A DNA stretch of 64,000 nucleotides from Hemerocallis citrina. Its lineage: Eukaryota > Streptophyta > Magnoliopsida > Asparagales > Asphodelaceae. Both the position numbers and the translations under genes were made by a program. The stretch spans positions 260,018,255-260,082,254 of the forward strand of contig CM030362.1 in NCBI GenBank assembly GCA_017893485.1. The letters are read 5' to 3'. The notes beneath the pieces were generated by a model that was given only the letters and a program-made list of their open reading frames with translations, was not told where the DNA came from and made no database searches. Shown here piece after piece: positions 12,401 through 27,400 of the stretch; the stretch's first letter is position 1; every line of letters starts with the position of its first letter.

Positions 12401-15400
12401 ACCAGTTGAGTTTACTTTGACAACTCTTATTCCAAAAACTTTCAGTGCCGGGGTGAGGGTGGGAGATTTTTATTTGTAATCAACATCGGGAACAGGGTGG
12501 CCGTATTCCTTATTTATCTTAGAGACATACCATACAACCTCATTTTCCATCTTTTAAGGTACAGATTTACAAAAAAAAAGGTATGTTCCCTGGTCAATTT
12601 CTCGAATGTTCATTGCAGGTATGTGAAACTTATGCTTTGTGCCTTATCATATGTAATGCAACTCAATACATCATATCTAGACTACTCTACCAATCTTTGC
12701 AGTGTTCCATACATTACTTCCAGGACAAGTTCACTTTTGACTTCAGAAGTAAATGTTAGTAAAGAATCATAGAGCTTTTCTTCTCTTTCAAACCCACTTT
12801 CAATTTAAAATTTAAACACCCCCAAATGCATTGAGCTAGCTAAACTCTAACAACCAGCATTGTGCCTCTAAAACGGATATCATGTACAAAATTGAAAATT
12901 TGTCCACACTTTCTGAAAGTATACATATATGTAGAAGATAACAATGCAACTCTTAAATATTCAAACATTCATAAACTGTAGTAAGTAATGACCTCATAAA
13001 TGCATGACAAACATATAGGGCAGCAGGTGATCATAGTCTATTATCTGAGAAACATACAGCTTTATTTCCCACTATTTAAACTGTCCATATTAATTCATCC
13101 ACATCATCAAAAAGATATTATTTGCTCAGCAGATTCAGCGAAACTCTTGGAAAGGCCATCATGTGGCAATTTATAACTCTATTATATCATTTTATGTTCT
13201 CCTACAGGTTAATTTTCATCTCTTTGTCATGTTGTTTAACATTAGCTTGCATCAACAGACTAAGAACAGCCTTTATTTGGCATATAGCCACCTTAGGGTT
13301 CACCTCTTTTCCAAGAGAGTTATATTACAAAAGATTTACTCCAAATAATGAAATGCTTCTCAAGATTAAGGTTGAAGTCCTAGTTTATGAACATCATATA
13401 TTAATTCTCTGATTTTCCATAATTAGTCATCCCAAAGACATTGTTTATTTTTATGTCACTAATAATCAGTTGCAAAAAATAACATTCTGATGCTTCATGT
13501 GCAATGCATGCATCACACACTTGTCCACAGCAAACCCTAGCCAAAGCCAAAATTGGACTAAATTTTCAAAAAAAAGGTGAAAGCTAATTGAGGAAAACTC
13601 AAACAACAATACTTAAGTTCCACAGTACTAAGGAAAGAACTACTCTGCTCTATTAAAAACCACAGAGATCAATTACCAAGCAGATATGCCAGCTGGTACT
13701 AATAAATTAGAAATAGTCACTGCAACTGTTAATTGGAAACTTTAACCAATAAAACAAGTAGAAAATAAGGCCTTAGGAAACAAACTGCACTATCTTTGAC
13801 AAAACCATCACTGTCTATCACTTGCTGTATTGACCTGACCAATTGTTGACTTAGGACAGCATCCATTATCTGAACAAAGCACAGGGAAAAAAAAGGATAA
13901 GAAATCTTGTGAGTGTACAACTTGGAAAATGAGAATCATTTAGGAGATTACCAGCTCAGTTAAGGGCATGAAACGGCTGTAATAATTAGCATCTTCCTTC
14001 ACAGCTGTTTCCACGGTGATTTGCAAACTCTGAGCAAACAGTATAAGATTAACAACAGCCATTGCTTCTAGCCCATCAACACCAGTTCCTCTAGAGACAC
14101 GTTCAATAGAAGATTTTACCTTCAATTTTTATCAGTTAACAGTTCCAATTGTCAATCATTGTTGCAGACATCTATAAACGAATTTAGTGTAATTCTATTT
14201 CCCAAAAAAACCATCCCCGTGCCATTCAGTGCCAGAGAAAGTTAGGCAAAAGAAGTTACTGGAATCGCTAAGGCCAATCAAAAACTTATTCAACCCAAAC
14301 ATAATTAGAGATAAGGTTAGAAAACTTGAAACAAATCCTCAATGCAGCAACCAAATAAACAACCAGATCTACTCACCCATCCGGCTCTAGATGAAAATAC
14401 TTGCACAGGTAATTAGAAAAATGCTTTGGTATGAAAATTTGATTTAAGATGATAAATCTGCTAAAAACAGTCATGATATATGTTCCACAGTAATTCTCTC
14501 ATTTTACAAAATGAAAAGGTTCTTATTGTAAAAAAGAACTTATCCTACAATATCTTGGAATCTTCCTCATCAAAAAGAACCTACCCAAAATAAAAGGAGC
14601 TATACTCAAGTCCAAGAGGGAGATCTCCAAAGCCAGGGTGAACTAAGCCTTAGGCATCATCAATCAGCGAGATTCCAAGCAAGCGCTCCAAGGGAAGTCA
14701 TGTTAGCTCCTATTATATGCCAGCTAATGCTAACTAGAGTCGGGATAATACATCCAAAGTCATCTACAACAACTTGAAAGGAAATAGAAGAGGTGAACCT
14801 AACCATAGCTCCTCGTTCTTTTTATCGGGAAGGTATAGTAAAGAATTAGAGAGGACTTCCTAGCACATACTATATTGACAATTCTCAACGGTCATTAACA
14901 GTTCTGGAACAATAAGTAGTTTGGGAAATTACCACCCTAATAATGCTTTCCTAGAATTGTCGACCATCTAGAATGTGATGACCTTGTAGGTTATCAAAGA
15001 ATGAGGAAGAAGACTCCATCGTATGGATAGGATTAGGAGGTTCTAACCAAATTTGTTTTAGAGAATTGGATACTAGGATAATAATTGATCAAATGAACAA
15101 TAAATGAGAAAGAATGCAAAAGATCACACTACAGAACTTCCAGGGAAGAATAAAGAATGAGAAGATCATGCAACACACCCTTTATTGATTTAGAGGGGAC
15201 AGGAGTGTGAGTGCTATGTACTCAAGGTTTTAAATATCGGATACCGGTGACATATCCAGTGGGGGAGCCCGAAATGTGCTCCAAAATGGGCAAAAGTAAT
15301 AGGAAATTTTCTTTCAACCTACTACCTATTGTGAAAACTTGCAGTTATAATGAAACTTAAGGAGTTCATATTTGTAAGCAAGGGAGTGCTCAATTTGCGG

Positions 15401-18400
15401 GTGGATATATGGGTAATGTTCAGTACATTATGTGGGAGGAAGATAATAAAACACAAAAGTCTTCCCATTATATAGTAGTATAAATACGACTCAAGCTGAT
15501 TTTCAAGTTGAATCAAAGACAACTGTTGAGAAATTATTTCGACAAAAGATAACAACTAATAAGACAGTTTTATTAAAATTTTAAAAAAAGGCAAGATAAT
15601 GGACTAAACTGAATTATTTCCCTCTTCTTTACAAGCTTACCATTCGTTACAGTATAAACAGTTCAAGCAAAGGTGGGCAAAAGCTATTGATCTTGTATGT
15701 AGAAACAATTTCATACTAGTATTTTTTTCCTCTATTTCTTAAACTTCAAGGTGGGCAATTTCCCACTATACCAAGTAAAAGAGTCAATATTGATTCGTAC
15801 TTGATGTAAAACTAATCCTAAAATAGAGAATTTCCAAGATTCTTAATGGATTAATTTTACCAACACGCAGGTGCGGATCAAAATTGGAATTTTTAACCAA
15901 TTAATTGGTTGGGTGGATTTTCAAGAACTGAATCACGTTTAACAATCCCAATTAATAATTCAACTCTACAATCAATAATTAAATCTCTAAGTGTTCTTAG
16001 CAAGTAATAGATTCAATATTAATTCGTACTCTAATCAAGCATGTAGAACACTCAATCTCAATATTTGTGGTCAACAGTTAAACTAGATAATATGATAGAG
16101 ATAGCAGAGCAGTATAACACAAATACTTGAGAAGGGAAAGAGTATACCAGGTTCGAAGAAACCGACGTAGATCTCGGATTGGCAGCAACACGGAACATAG
16201 CAATCAAAGGGAACAGCAATGGACACAGCAACTTCAAGAGCAATGGCAGGATGGTCGACGACGTCACTGGTTGACATCGACGACGGTAGTGGGCGGCGCA
16301 AACGACGGCGGCGAAGTCATCAGGGAGGCGGGGCGAGCGGGAGGCACAGGGCCTGTGATTGCAGTCGGGACTGTTGGTGATCTTTGGGTTCGAAGAGGAG
16401 TTGTGGAGGGGCTGTGGTTTCGGTCGAAGGAGGGAAGGGGGTCGGGGATGAAATCGATGGTGAAGGGGGGTGGTCGTGGTGGTTGTAGGAGGGCAACGTG
16501 GGATTAGGGTTTTGGTCGATGGGTCGGGAGGAGGAGGAAGAAGACGATGGGATAGAGGATGGTTTTGGGATTTGGGGATTAGGGTTTGGGTAATTTTATT
16601 TGGGAATTTTAATTTAGGATAGATTTTAGAGTTAATCACTGACCCTAAAATTGTATTAGGATTTATCACAAACCCTAATAATTAAATCTCAATTGTATCA
16701 CACAAAAAGAGACAGGAAGAGCAAAACTCAACACAATAATTTTTTTAATCGATAATGGCATATCTTTCTCATTAATCTCAGGACCTATAAATAGGCTCAA
16801 AACAAAACTTGATACAAATCTCAAAAGATTCGAAAAATCTCAAAAATATTCTAATGCAAAAAAGAGATTACATATGATTATAACTGCCAAAAAACAAATA
16901 TGGTACTGAAATAAAATACTAAATTAAATAGAATTGATGTCCTCATCAGTACTCTAATTAAGCAAATGGAACACTCAATCTCGATATTTGTGGTCAACAG
17001 TTAAATTAAATAATATAGTAGAGATGATAAAGCAGTATAACACAAATATTTTAAAAGTGGAAAGAGTATACTGAGATTCGAAGCAAATCGTGCAAGACCT
17101 CGAGTGGTTGCAGCGGTGGGGCAAGGCAGCGGGCAACGCTGCGGGGCAGGAACGGCTGCGGTTGTGGCGGTGGTGGGCGACGGTGGAGTCGCAGACTGGC
17201 CCTCGACGGTGGTCGACTGGGAGCAGGCAGACGACAAGAGAGGAACGTCGACGAGGGGCTGTCGACAAGGAGGGGTTTCGGATTTGAGGGCTGGCATCAC
17301 TGGGTAGGGGTAAAGCCGTCGACGAGGAGGAGACAGGGGCTCGGGGTGGTCGACTGAGGGAGAGAGGGGCGAGTGGGTGTCGGGATCGATGGCGGGTAGT
17401 GGCGATTGAGATCGACGGCGGCACAGTACGATGACGGAAGGATTTGGGTCGGGATCGAAGAAGAGAGAAGGAGACGAGGGCGAGGGGGTTAGGGGTTGGA
17501 GATGGCGGCGGGTAGAGGAGGTGGGCTGATGAGGCTTGGTGTAAAGTCTTGGTAGAGCTCGGAGGAAGAAGACAAAACGGGAGGGGATTTGGGCGATGGG
17601 TTAGGGATTTCGGGAATCGACAGAGAGGGGAAGAAAAAGAAAGAGAGAGAGAGGGTTGAGATTAGGGTTTTATTAATTTGGGGATTAGGGTTAGGAATTT
17701 GTATTGGATTTGGGGTAGTTTTAGAGTTTATCAGAAACCCTAAAATTTTATTAGGATTTATCACAAACCCTAATAAGTTGGATCTCAATTGTATCACACA
17801 AAAGAGAGATGAAGAGCAAAACTCAACACAATAAATTTTTAATCAAGAATAAAATACTTTCTCATTAATCTCAAGGCTTATAAATATGCTCAAAACAAAT
17901 CTTGACACAAAATCTCAAAATATTATAAAAATCTCAAAAATATTCTAATGCATAAAATAAAAAGATTACATACGGCTATAATTGCAAAAAATAAATATGG
18001 TACTGAAATAAAATACTAAACTAAACAGAATAGATGTCATCATCATTCTCTCCGAGTGGGAGAGAGCTCGACCCAATCGAGTCAAAACCAGTGATCTTGT
18101 CATGATGCTCCAAAAGATCTGGATCCAGTTGCAGGAGCTCCTCATGTTCACTGAAAGTGTCATCCAACTTCGGTTTGTTCTTCACCAAATATTTGTGCAT
18201 ACTACCATCTCTTGCAGAGATTATCTGATCTAAAATATTATTCAATTCTTCTGTCGGTGGGTGAATAGTATCAGGTAGAGGGGTAAATGTGGGAATCTCA
18301 CATTTAGGCTGCAGGATAGGCTCATCTATAAGAAAATTTCTAAGGTTGAATTTTGAGCCTTCATAGAGTACCAGATTCTCAATATTGAAAGTCTTACTTA

Positions 18401-21400
18401 TGCCCAAGCCTTCAGGAAGGTCAACGACATAGCTATTATCATTGATTGTCTGTAGAATCTTAAATGGGACTGCAGCACGTATGTCCAAGTTCTTAACGGA
18501 TCTAGCGGGAAAACTGTTCCGGACGAATCCGAACCATCAGTTCGTCACCAACATCAAGAGTTTTAAATTACCTTCTTGTATTTGTTGTTAACGTGTAGTT
18601 AAAATTATTCTCATTAATTTCCTTGAAAATTTCTCTATGCAAATCATGAATACAGAATGCAAATGTGGATGCAGACTCTGTGACTCTGATGTTCTAACAT
18701 AGGGGTAAAATCTATGGGTTGCCAAGTGACTTGGGAAAGGATTGGTGACTCAGGTACACTCAATGGGGGTGACTGAAAAGACTGAATACAATTAAGAGAC
18801 TGGTCATCCCATTTTTTATCAAAGTCATCGCTTACATTAGGTTCATAAGTAAACTCATTGTCGGGCTCATCAGCGATGACTGCGGTACCCTCTACTATAT
18901 TGATCCTACTTGAGCTAGGACAGTTGCCAGCAACATGACCGTATCTTTATAGCACTTAGTGAGATGATCAATTTTAGAATAGTCTCTTTAGTATTCTTAC
19001 CCGTGTTGTCATTTCTAAGTGGATAGAAATTTGAAGTATGTTTGGGTAAGACTTGTTAGGGTACTGAGAAGATGAGTGCTCAGGTCTAGAGGAATCAAGG
19101 GGATTCATTCTGGAGGACTGATCCATCGAATCGCTGGACTTATAATGGGAACTTGCTTTAAGGAAATCCATCTCGAGGACAAGAGCATAAGCTGCCGCTA
19201 ATGAGTCCACATTTCTATGAATTAGCTCGTTCGTAAGGTCGGCTCGTAGTCCAGCCTAAACATAGAGAGTTTGTTCTTCACTCTCTTTACCTAATGCATT
19301 GCACCGAATAAAGAAGTCATCGAACTTATCAACATATTCTCGTGTGGATTTACCTCCTTGATAAAGTTGGTTCCAAGAACCTAGCAATTGGGTGTGGAAC
19401 GATAACGGTACATCTCTCCGTGAGCTTCTCTTTCATGGCTTCTCAAGTGGCTATGGGTGTCAGGCTTCGGCCTTTGATGGCGTGTTCAAAATTGGTCCAG
19501 TGTTGTTGAGCTTTTCCAGTTAATTATACCGTGGCAAATTTTACTTTCAGGGCTTCGCTCATGTCAAACCACACAAAGTAGTAGTCCATCGCACGGATCC
19601 AATCAAGATAAGCTTGGGGTTCCATGTGGCCTTCAAAATGGGGAACGTCAGCCTTAACGTTCTTCTTATATTGTTCGTCAGGGTCACGTTCTTGACGTCG
19701 ATCGTCACGAACATTCCCTTGAGGGATCTGACGATTAGCATGAAGCTCAGGGACAACAGTTTGATTCAATTCCACTTTTTCAAGCCTCTGATTGATATTG
19801 GCAAGAGTTGCTTGAATGGCAGCTAGGGTAGCGGAAATATCAGAGTTGTCCATTTCAGGTCAGGAAGGTCTAGGATTTCTAATTAAGTGATTTGGGAGGT
19901 AAAAGAAAGGCTCGTCAGGATCTGTGATGGTGCTGCGAAGACACATTCACCAAAAGGGGAAAACTAGGGGGTGGTGTGTGCGCATGTGTTTTTTTTTAAT
20001 GAATATGAAATGATCTAAAATAAAAAAAGAAAAAATTAAAAGACTACACGATCCTAAATGAATGTAAAAATTGATGTCTAAATGATGCAAGACTAGGGTT
20101 TTAAGAACCTTTGCTCTGATACCAAAATGATGTAAAACTAACCCTAAATAGAGTATTTCCAAGAATCAAAAAGGATTAATTTTACCAACATGTAATGCGG
20201 ATCAAAGTTAGAATTTTAAACAATTAATCGGTTTGATGAATTTTCAAGAACTGAATTAAGTTTAACAAGCCCAATTAATAATTCAGTTCTAACAATCAAT
20301 AATAAAATCTCTAAGCATTTTTAGCAAGTAAAAGAGTCAATATTGATTCATACTCTAATTAGGCAAGTGAACACTCAATCTCGATATTTGTGGTCGACAG
20401 TTAAATTAAATAATATAGTAGAGATGATAAAGCAGTATAACACAAATATTTGAAAAGTGGAAAAAGTACCGAGGTTCGAAGCAAATCGTGTAAGATCTCG
20501 AGTGGTTGCAGCGGCGGGGCAAGGTAGCGGGCAACGCTGCGGGGCAGGAACGGCTGCGGTGGTGGCGGGGGTGGGCGACAGTGGAGTCGCAGACTGGCCG
20601 TCGACTGTGGTCGACTGGGAGCGGGCAGACGACAAGTGAGGAACGTCGACGAGGGGCTGTCGACAATGAGGGGTTTCGGATTTGAGGACTGGCGTCGCTG
20701 GGTAGGGGTAGAGCCGTCGACGGGGATGAGACAGGGGCTCGGGGTGGTCGACTTAGGAAGAAAGGGGAGAGTGGGTGTCGGGATCGATGGCGGGTAGTGG
20801 CGATTGAGATTGACGGCGGCACAGTACGATGACGGAGGGATTTGGGTCGGGATCGAAGAAGAGAGAAGGAGAAGGAGGAGACGAGGGCAAGAGGGTTAGG
20901 GGTTGGAGATGGCGGCGGGTAGAGGAGGTGGGCTGATGAGGCTTGGTGTAGGGTCTTGGTAGAGCTCAGAGGAAGAAGACGAAACGGGAGGGGATTTGGG
21001 CGATGGGTTAGGGATTTCGGGAATCGACGGAGAGAGGAAGAAAAAGAAGGAGATAGAGGGTTGAGATTAGGGTTTTATTAATTTTGGGATTAGTGTTAGG
21101 AATTTGTATTGGATTTGGGGTAGTTTTAGAGTTTATCACAAACCCTAAAATTTTATTAGGATTTATCACAAACCCTAATAAGTTGGATCTCAATTGTATC
21201 ACATAAAGGAGAGCTGAAGAGCAAAACTCAACACAATAAATTTTTAATTAAGAATAGCATACTTTCTCATTAATCTCAAAGTTTATAAATAGGCTCAAAA
21301 CAAATCTTGATACAAAATCTGAAAAATATTCTAATGCATAAAAGAAAGATCACATATGGCTATAACTGCCAAAAACAAATATGGTACTGAAATAAAATAC

Positions 21401-24400
21401 TAAACTAAACAGAATAGATGTCCTCGTCAGTGAACCTATAGATATTATGGATTAACTAGATTTGCCCGTGGACACGTGCCTACGGCACATCTTTGGAACA
21501 ATACAAAACATAAAAAGCTTGTAAACAGTAAATCAACAATTATGTAGCTCAAGTTTGAATAGTATGACAGTAATTAGTTGTAAATAAAAGTTCATGTTTC
21601 CATTAGTATATGTTGAAAAATAATTATAAATGAGGGTGTAAAATCTAACTTTTTAGAACTTTAAGTGTGGAAAATGATGAAATTTAACTGTTGAAGAGAT
21701 ATTCGCTATTTTCAATATAACATGTGCAATTAAAAAAAACATAAAAATTCTGAAAATTTACAAACCTGAAATCTTAAAATTTAAATTATTAAGTAAATAA
21801 AGAAATAATGAGAGAGATAGATAGGGAGAGAGAGAAAGAGAGAAATATGAAAAAATGAAGAGAGAAGAGAGAGATTATAATAAAGTAATGAGTTTTTTAG
21901 TTTTGGGGGGAAAATTTTGATTTTGGGTTTGAAATTTTGGGGGGAAAATGTGTTTTGTGAGGTTTGATCTGGGCCTTTAATTTTGGGAAGGGATTGAAGG
22001 TGAGCCACTTGATAGCTTTCTTTGTAATTTATTATATAGATTACTATGGGCTCATGGTGTGTTCCTGGTAGGTGGTGGTGACTTAGTTCCACATAGATGG
22101 TGAGTTAGTGTGAGTGTGTGTATATATTAGATTGCCTAAGATCAAGGGGTACCTACAAGTCATGACACCTTTTGTGAGGCGAGCCTGTGGTGGACCGTTG
22201 TTAGGATCCGTTTTTTGCGTGTTCGCGCACGTGTAGCCACGTGCGCAGTTGAGCCGGGCTCGGGGATTTAGTCCCACATGGATGGTGAGTTAGTGTGTGT
22301 GTGTGTATATATTAGATTGCCTAAGATCAAGAGGTACCTACAAGTCACAACACCTTTTGTGAGGCAAGCCTGTGGTGGGCCATTGTTAGGATCTGTTTTT
22401 CGCATTTTCGCGCACGTGTAGCCGCGGCGCAGCTGAGCCGGGTTCGTGGCGTTACAGAATGTGTGACCACCATGGTTAAACTTTCCCTGCTTTGATAGGA
22501 CCGTTTCGATAGGATGACTATTGAAGCTAGTTAGTTAATATCATTCCCCGTGATTAACAATTTCTTTGTTTCATACAAACAATATCTTAGATAATACCAG
22601 TGGAGGCACAACAAGTTCGAGCCCAGATCATGAGCATCAATCCTAGAAGCCCTAACAATCTACTTCGAACCATCCAAGTACAATAGTTCTTGGGAGCGTT
22701 ATCAAATTGACCAACTAGCTCCCCTTTAAGCGATTAGCTACTAGAACTAAGGGATTCCACGATATAACCTCCCCACACAAAGCTTTCCATACGCCCCACC
22801 ACCATGACTTAACAATTGGGTTGCCTTGCCCGCAAGAAGACATGATACAAGAATCTAAGCTAAAGATCTTACAAAATCTCACCCCAAGCCCGTACTCCAT
22901 CCACTCTTCAACCACCATTACTCACCCTTCCAGAATATAGTCCAAATACAACTCACCTCTACAACTCATCACTCTACCCCTACTCCCTCTACTCTTCTAC
23001 CATACAACCACTATTACTCACCCTTCCGAGGGTGTTGTCCAAATACTACTCACCACTACTACTCATCGCTCTACCCAAATGTATCCACATATGGAAGTGC
23101 TATGTAACTATAAAAGTGAGGACATCGAAGGATAGCTATAGCAATCAACTGGTTATTTTGTGGACTGGAGTTCTCGAAAATTGCACTACTGGTGAAACCA
23201 TTTCATTTAACAGTTTTAGTTGAATGAGTTCGACTACCTCCACTAAGAAAACTTAGGAGAATGCATAGAAATTGGCCCACCTATATCTTAACATGAACCT
23301 TAACAACAAGGTTTAATTTGATGGGGAAAGTAATGATATGAGGTCAGCCACCAGACCAAGCAACCACATGATCAAGCTTGAACTCAGCATGAACCCTATC
23401 AGCAAAGCATCAAGGATTTAACTCGCATGCACAACTGCCCTCGTTATCTAGAACACAACATCATCTAATACGTGACATGATCACAGGAGTTTGAGTACAT
23501 TGTTATAGTGTGAGCACTGATAGCTATGTGTCATCACAGTAGATGGCTAACCTCTATTTTCTATTTTCTTGTATTTTGGATGTATTTATTTTTTCGGAGT
23601 ATTTGTTCTAATTGTATTCTTCTTTTCCTTCTGGACCCATGTATTTGTTCTTCGTTCTCAATAAATCTATCTGTCTTGCCTTTGTTTCAGTTTTATGGCC
23701 TTGAATATTTTCTTGATTTAATATTTCTATCAAATTATCGTCTCCGTGTGAATTTGCTAAATTCTATTATTTGTTTCATGGCCTATCTATTTGTCATTTA
23801 ATCCTATGACCCTATAATCCTACCTCTTATTGGATCTCCCAATACCATTTTACCCTATCCCGTTACCCCCCCTAAAACCCTAAATACATCTCCTATATAA
23901 GCCTTCTGATCAACCTCCTATTCATGAACCCTGCACCCCTACCCCACTCCCGACCTCCTGAATCCCCTACCCTCCGACTGCCTCGCAACCCCACCTCAAC
24001 GACCACCCTGTGCCGCGCCTCCTCCTGAGCGCTGCACGACAACAGCCCCAGCGACAGCATCATCGACGACAGCAGCGCCTCAGCCAGTCGCGCCTCCCCC
24101 TCTTGGCCGTTCTCTGTTCACCAGCATCGTCCTCTCCCTGGTTGTCGTCCTTCACCGCAGTGCATACACATCCCACGGCTGCCCCTTCTTTGTGTGCACG
24201 TGCGTTGATCTGCTCGAACACCTAGCCGTCTGTGTGTTCGTGATCTTGTTCGTGTTCATTCGCTCGTGATATTGTGTTCGTGCCCGGGAATCCATTCCCG
24301 TTATTCTCATTCTTTCCGTCAGATTTGTCGTCTCTTAGGCAAGTAACTTGTATTATTTTTGTTGTATATATAAGTACTAAATACCGCCTGTAGTGTGACT

Positions 24401-27400
24401 TTTATTTCTAGATTCGTTTTCATGAAAAGCCCTTGTTAGATCTTGCCTCTATTTGTTGATCCATCCGTAGTCGTCCTTTCTTACACACACGACATGAAAT
24501 TAATTTAGATCTAATTAAATTCTTGATGCATATATGTATGTTGTTCCGTGATCCATAACATGTTGTATGAATCTTGCATGCTTGATGCGTTAGTTGAAGT
24601 AACTTGTGGTAGACTTGTTAGACATCCATACCATATCGTTTTGGACATCTATTATACCATGTTTTGTGTTTTGTTATGATTGGACTTGTTGCCTATGAAC
24701 TATTGGTATTAATGCATGAGAAGAGATTTCTGTTTTCGTTGTTGCCATGTTTTGTTTCTGTATTTTAGACTCTGTTAAGGTTAGTAAATGAAACTAATTT
24801 GTGAATATAAATCGTAGATCTCACTGTCTATTTTGTAGAATTTTCGACATATCTCAATTTCGATTTGTGATATGTGAATTATTGCTGTTTTACTACAGAT
24901 GTGTAGAAAATTCGATATTCTGTTTGATGTGAATTCTGTATAATTATTTATTTTAATACTGATGTTAAAGATAAAATTTGGATCTAATGTTTTGCTCGAT
25001 ATGACTAGACTTGACTGGGATTAACCCCAAATTTTTTGTAGATTTATTTGATGACATTTATAAACTATTCTATGCCTATGAACAAACTATTATAATTTCA
25101 AAACCGCACGCCGTTCAGTAAATAACCATGTTTTTAACCTGATTCTAGTTGTTGTTGATAAAATCTTTGTAAATATAAAATGTAGCCTGTTGTATCTATT
25201 TTACTACCCTTTTGACGAATTTGGATTTCGAGTTATACTTTGTAATCTATCGCTGTTTTGATACTGCAGTGTCTAAAGTTCTAGATTTACAAACTTGTTG
25301 TATCTTGCTGTTTTCCGATTTTATTTGACTATACTATCTTAGTTGGAATATTATGAAACATTATTTGCTGATACTAGACGCACTAGGGAATACCCCAGAT
25401 TTTTATTAGATTTAATCAGTAAGTTTTTATGCCATTTTCATGTTTATGAATACAACCTTGTGATTTCTGGCTGAACATGTTATATGTATATAATTTTGTT
25501 TTGAGCCATGTTTCTGGAGTTATTATATGACATATATATGCTGGATTCAGCCGAGAGTCTATTTTCTAGATTTTCTGATGGATCCAAGTTTGCATTCTTG
25601 TGGCAACGGGAATCTTGGTTTTGTTGCAATACTGTCTTGTTATCCAGAACTGAAAGTTTCGTTGTCCAAGTCTATTATGAGTTGTCTGTCACCCGTGTAT
25701 GTCTTCTACCCAACCTGAGTTGTTCCTTGTTCCTTGCCATGTTTTCTCACCCTGTGTGTGCACTCATATGCTTGATTTAATAATAATGACACATAATCAA
25801 GCTAGGATTAAGAGAAAGATCTAGTAATGAAAAATATAGAAATGTGTACTTGGAAGAGGGCCGTGTTCCCACCTGTTACGTGTTTCATGATTCATGATAC
25901 ATGATTCTGTTTACCTAATTACCTGGCTACACACTTCTCTATAGAAATGTGTACTCAGAAGGGGACCCATAGGTTCTACCTATACCTGTACCTGTTTACC
26001 TGATATCCGAATACACGACCTTATACAGTCCACTATGAAATCTAAAATACAACTTGTTTGAATATAGTAACCATGTGGTAAAATTTGGGGCGCATGAAGT
26101 GCTACCTAGTTAGGATTAAGTAAAAGACCTGTAATAACATGAACACTTGCACATTCCTGTTTACCTGTACATGCTACTTGACACCTGTTACTTATGTACA
26201 TGCTTGCATGCTACTTGACATCTGTTACATGTACCCTGCACCCTGTCACCTCATCATATTACTTGAATCTGCTTCTGATTTATGTTAATCGTTCTGTTTT
26301 GCTATTATATCCATTCCACGCTTATTCTGTACTTGCTTCCGCTATTACTCTATACTTGTCTATCTGTTTTCTTATGTACTTGTTGCCTGCACTACAAGCA
26401 GCCCGTAACTTGCATTGACAGGCGTTTTGTTTCTTTTTCCACTTCCGGCAATTTGTTAAAATTGCAGACTTTGGTGGCCAGCTGCCCGATGGAGTAGGTG
26501 ACCAAATATTCTAGTTAGCTGGAGTTCTTGCTACAATTTATTTTCCTGTTGTTTTGAATAAATTGTATATTGTTACGTGGATTATTGTGTTGGGTAGTTT
26601 GACCCAGAATTTATAACTCTTGTTTCCAGATCTGGTTTATTTGAGAATTATTTTTTTTTGTTTCAAGTAAATTCTGTTGGTTATATTAATTTATTCATAC
26701 AAGCATGGTTGATTATCTCCTGTTTATTCCTTGTTTAATTCTGTGAAATGTTGAAAAGATCCTTACAGCTTATGAATTGTGAAAGCCATTCGCTGAACGT
26801 AGTCATGTATCCGTCTTCCGTATTGATTTGGTTATATTAATTTATTCAAACATGTGTGGTTGATTATCTCCTGTTTATTCCTTGTTTATTCCTGTAAAAT
26901 GTTGAAAAGATCCTTACAGCTTATGAATTGTGAAAGCCATTCGCTGGACTTAGTCGCATATCCGTATTCCGTATTGATTTTTAAGAAGCGGGGCGTGACA
27001 TGTATGTTATATAAAGTTGGAGGCATGCAATAAGAACACAAGCAAGAAGTACAATGACCTTTCTCTCTACCCTTCTTCTTTCTCTAGTTTATCTCCTTCC
27101 CTATATTCCTTGTTCCTGTTGTACTGCCCTAAAATCCAAAAAGATGGCTAAAAGATGGCTAAAACCCCCAAAACTCGTGCCTCACCAGTCCTAAGCAAAC
27201 CCAATACCCTCCAAAACAAACACCTTAACCATCAAAATTTCTTGAATCTTATGTTTTAAGCCCATCCCTCCCTTAGTATTGAAGATTAAACCTTAAAAGA
27301 TTCCCTTGATCCTAATTCCAATAAAAATACCCCTAACAAAGAAAACCCAAGCTATCGACTAATATAACTAGAGAGTTTGGGTTGTGTGTTTTGTGAACAA

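Larger units (their letters stand above)
15772..21429 (-). mobile_element. second copy of the gag-only gypsy family, 3' LTR split by a nested solo LTR
   Basis: Minus orientation: 5' LTR 20128-21429, primer site 20113-20124, gag, integrase-C/chromodomain remnant (to about 18046), then a 3' LTR made of 16949-18045 plus 15772-15801, separated by a solo LTR. The 3' LTR lacks its distal end, so no target duplication remains. The gag to integrase-C junction matches that of the copy at 6435-10942: the same ICAKK/LHREI-type context follows a shared CATCCACATTTGCAT stretch. It lies in MUTS2 intron 2 in the same orientation as the gene. Confidence 0.83.
21430..22456 (+). mobile_element. truncated LTR of the 5630-6058 family, split by a Helitron
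   Basis: ACCTATAGATATTATGGATTA before the Helitron and CTATGGGCTCATGG after it align with 5770-5805 of the solo LTR. The 3' end (GCGCAGCTGAGCCGGGTTCG to GGCGTTACA) matches that LTR's end. The left end is cut by gypsy element 2, and the distal half is tandemly duplicated. Confidence 0.7.

Noticed and set aside
16058..16669. 203-codon minus-strand open frame (Pro/Ser-rich)
   Set aside because: It lies wholly in a solo LTR, and the homologous LTRs at 16949-18045 and 20128-21429 do not keep the frame; its length comes from GC-rich composition.
22715..22918. 67-codon minus-strand frame with Trp-rich sequence
   Set aside because: Looks vaguely like transposon protein, but no motif is clear enough to name it.
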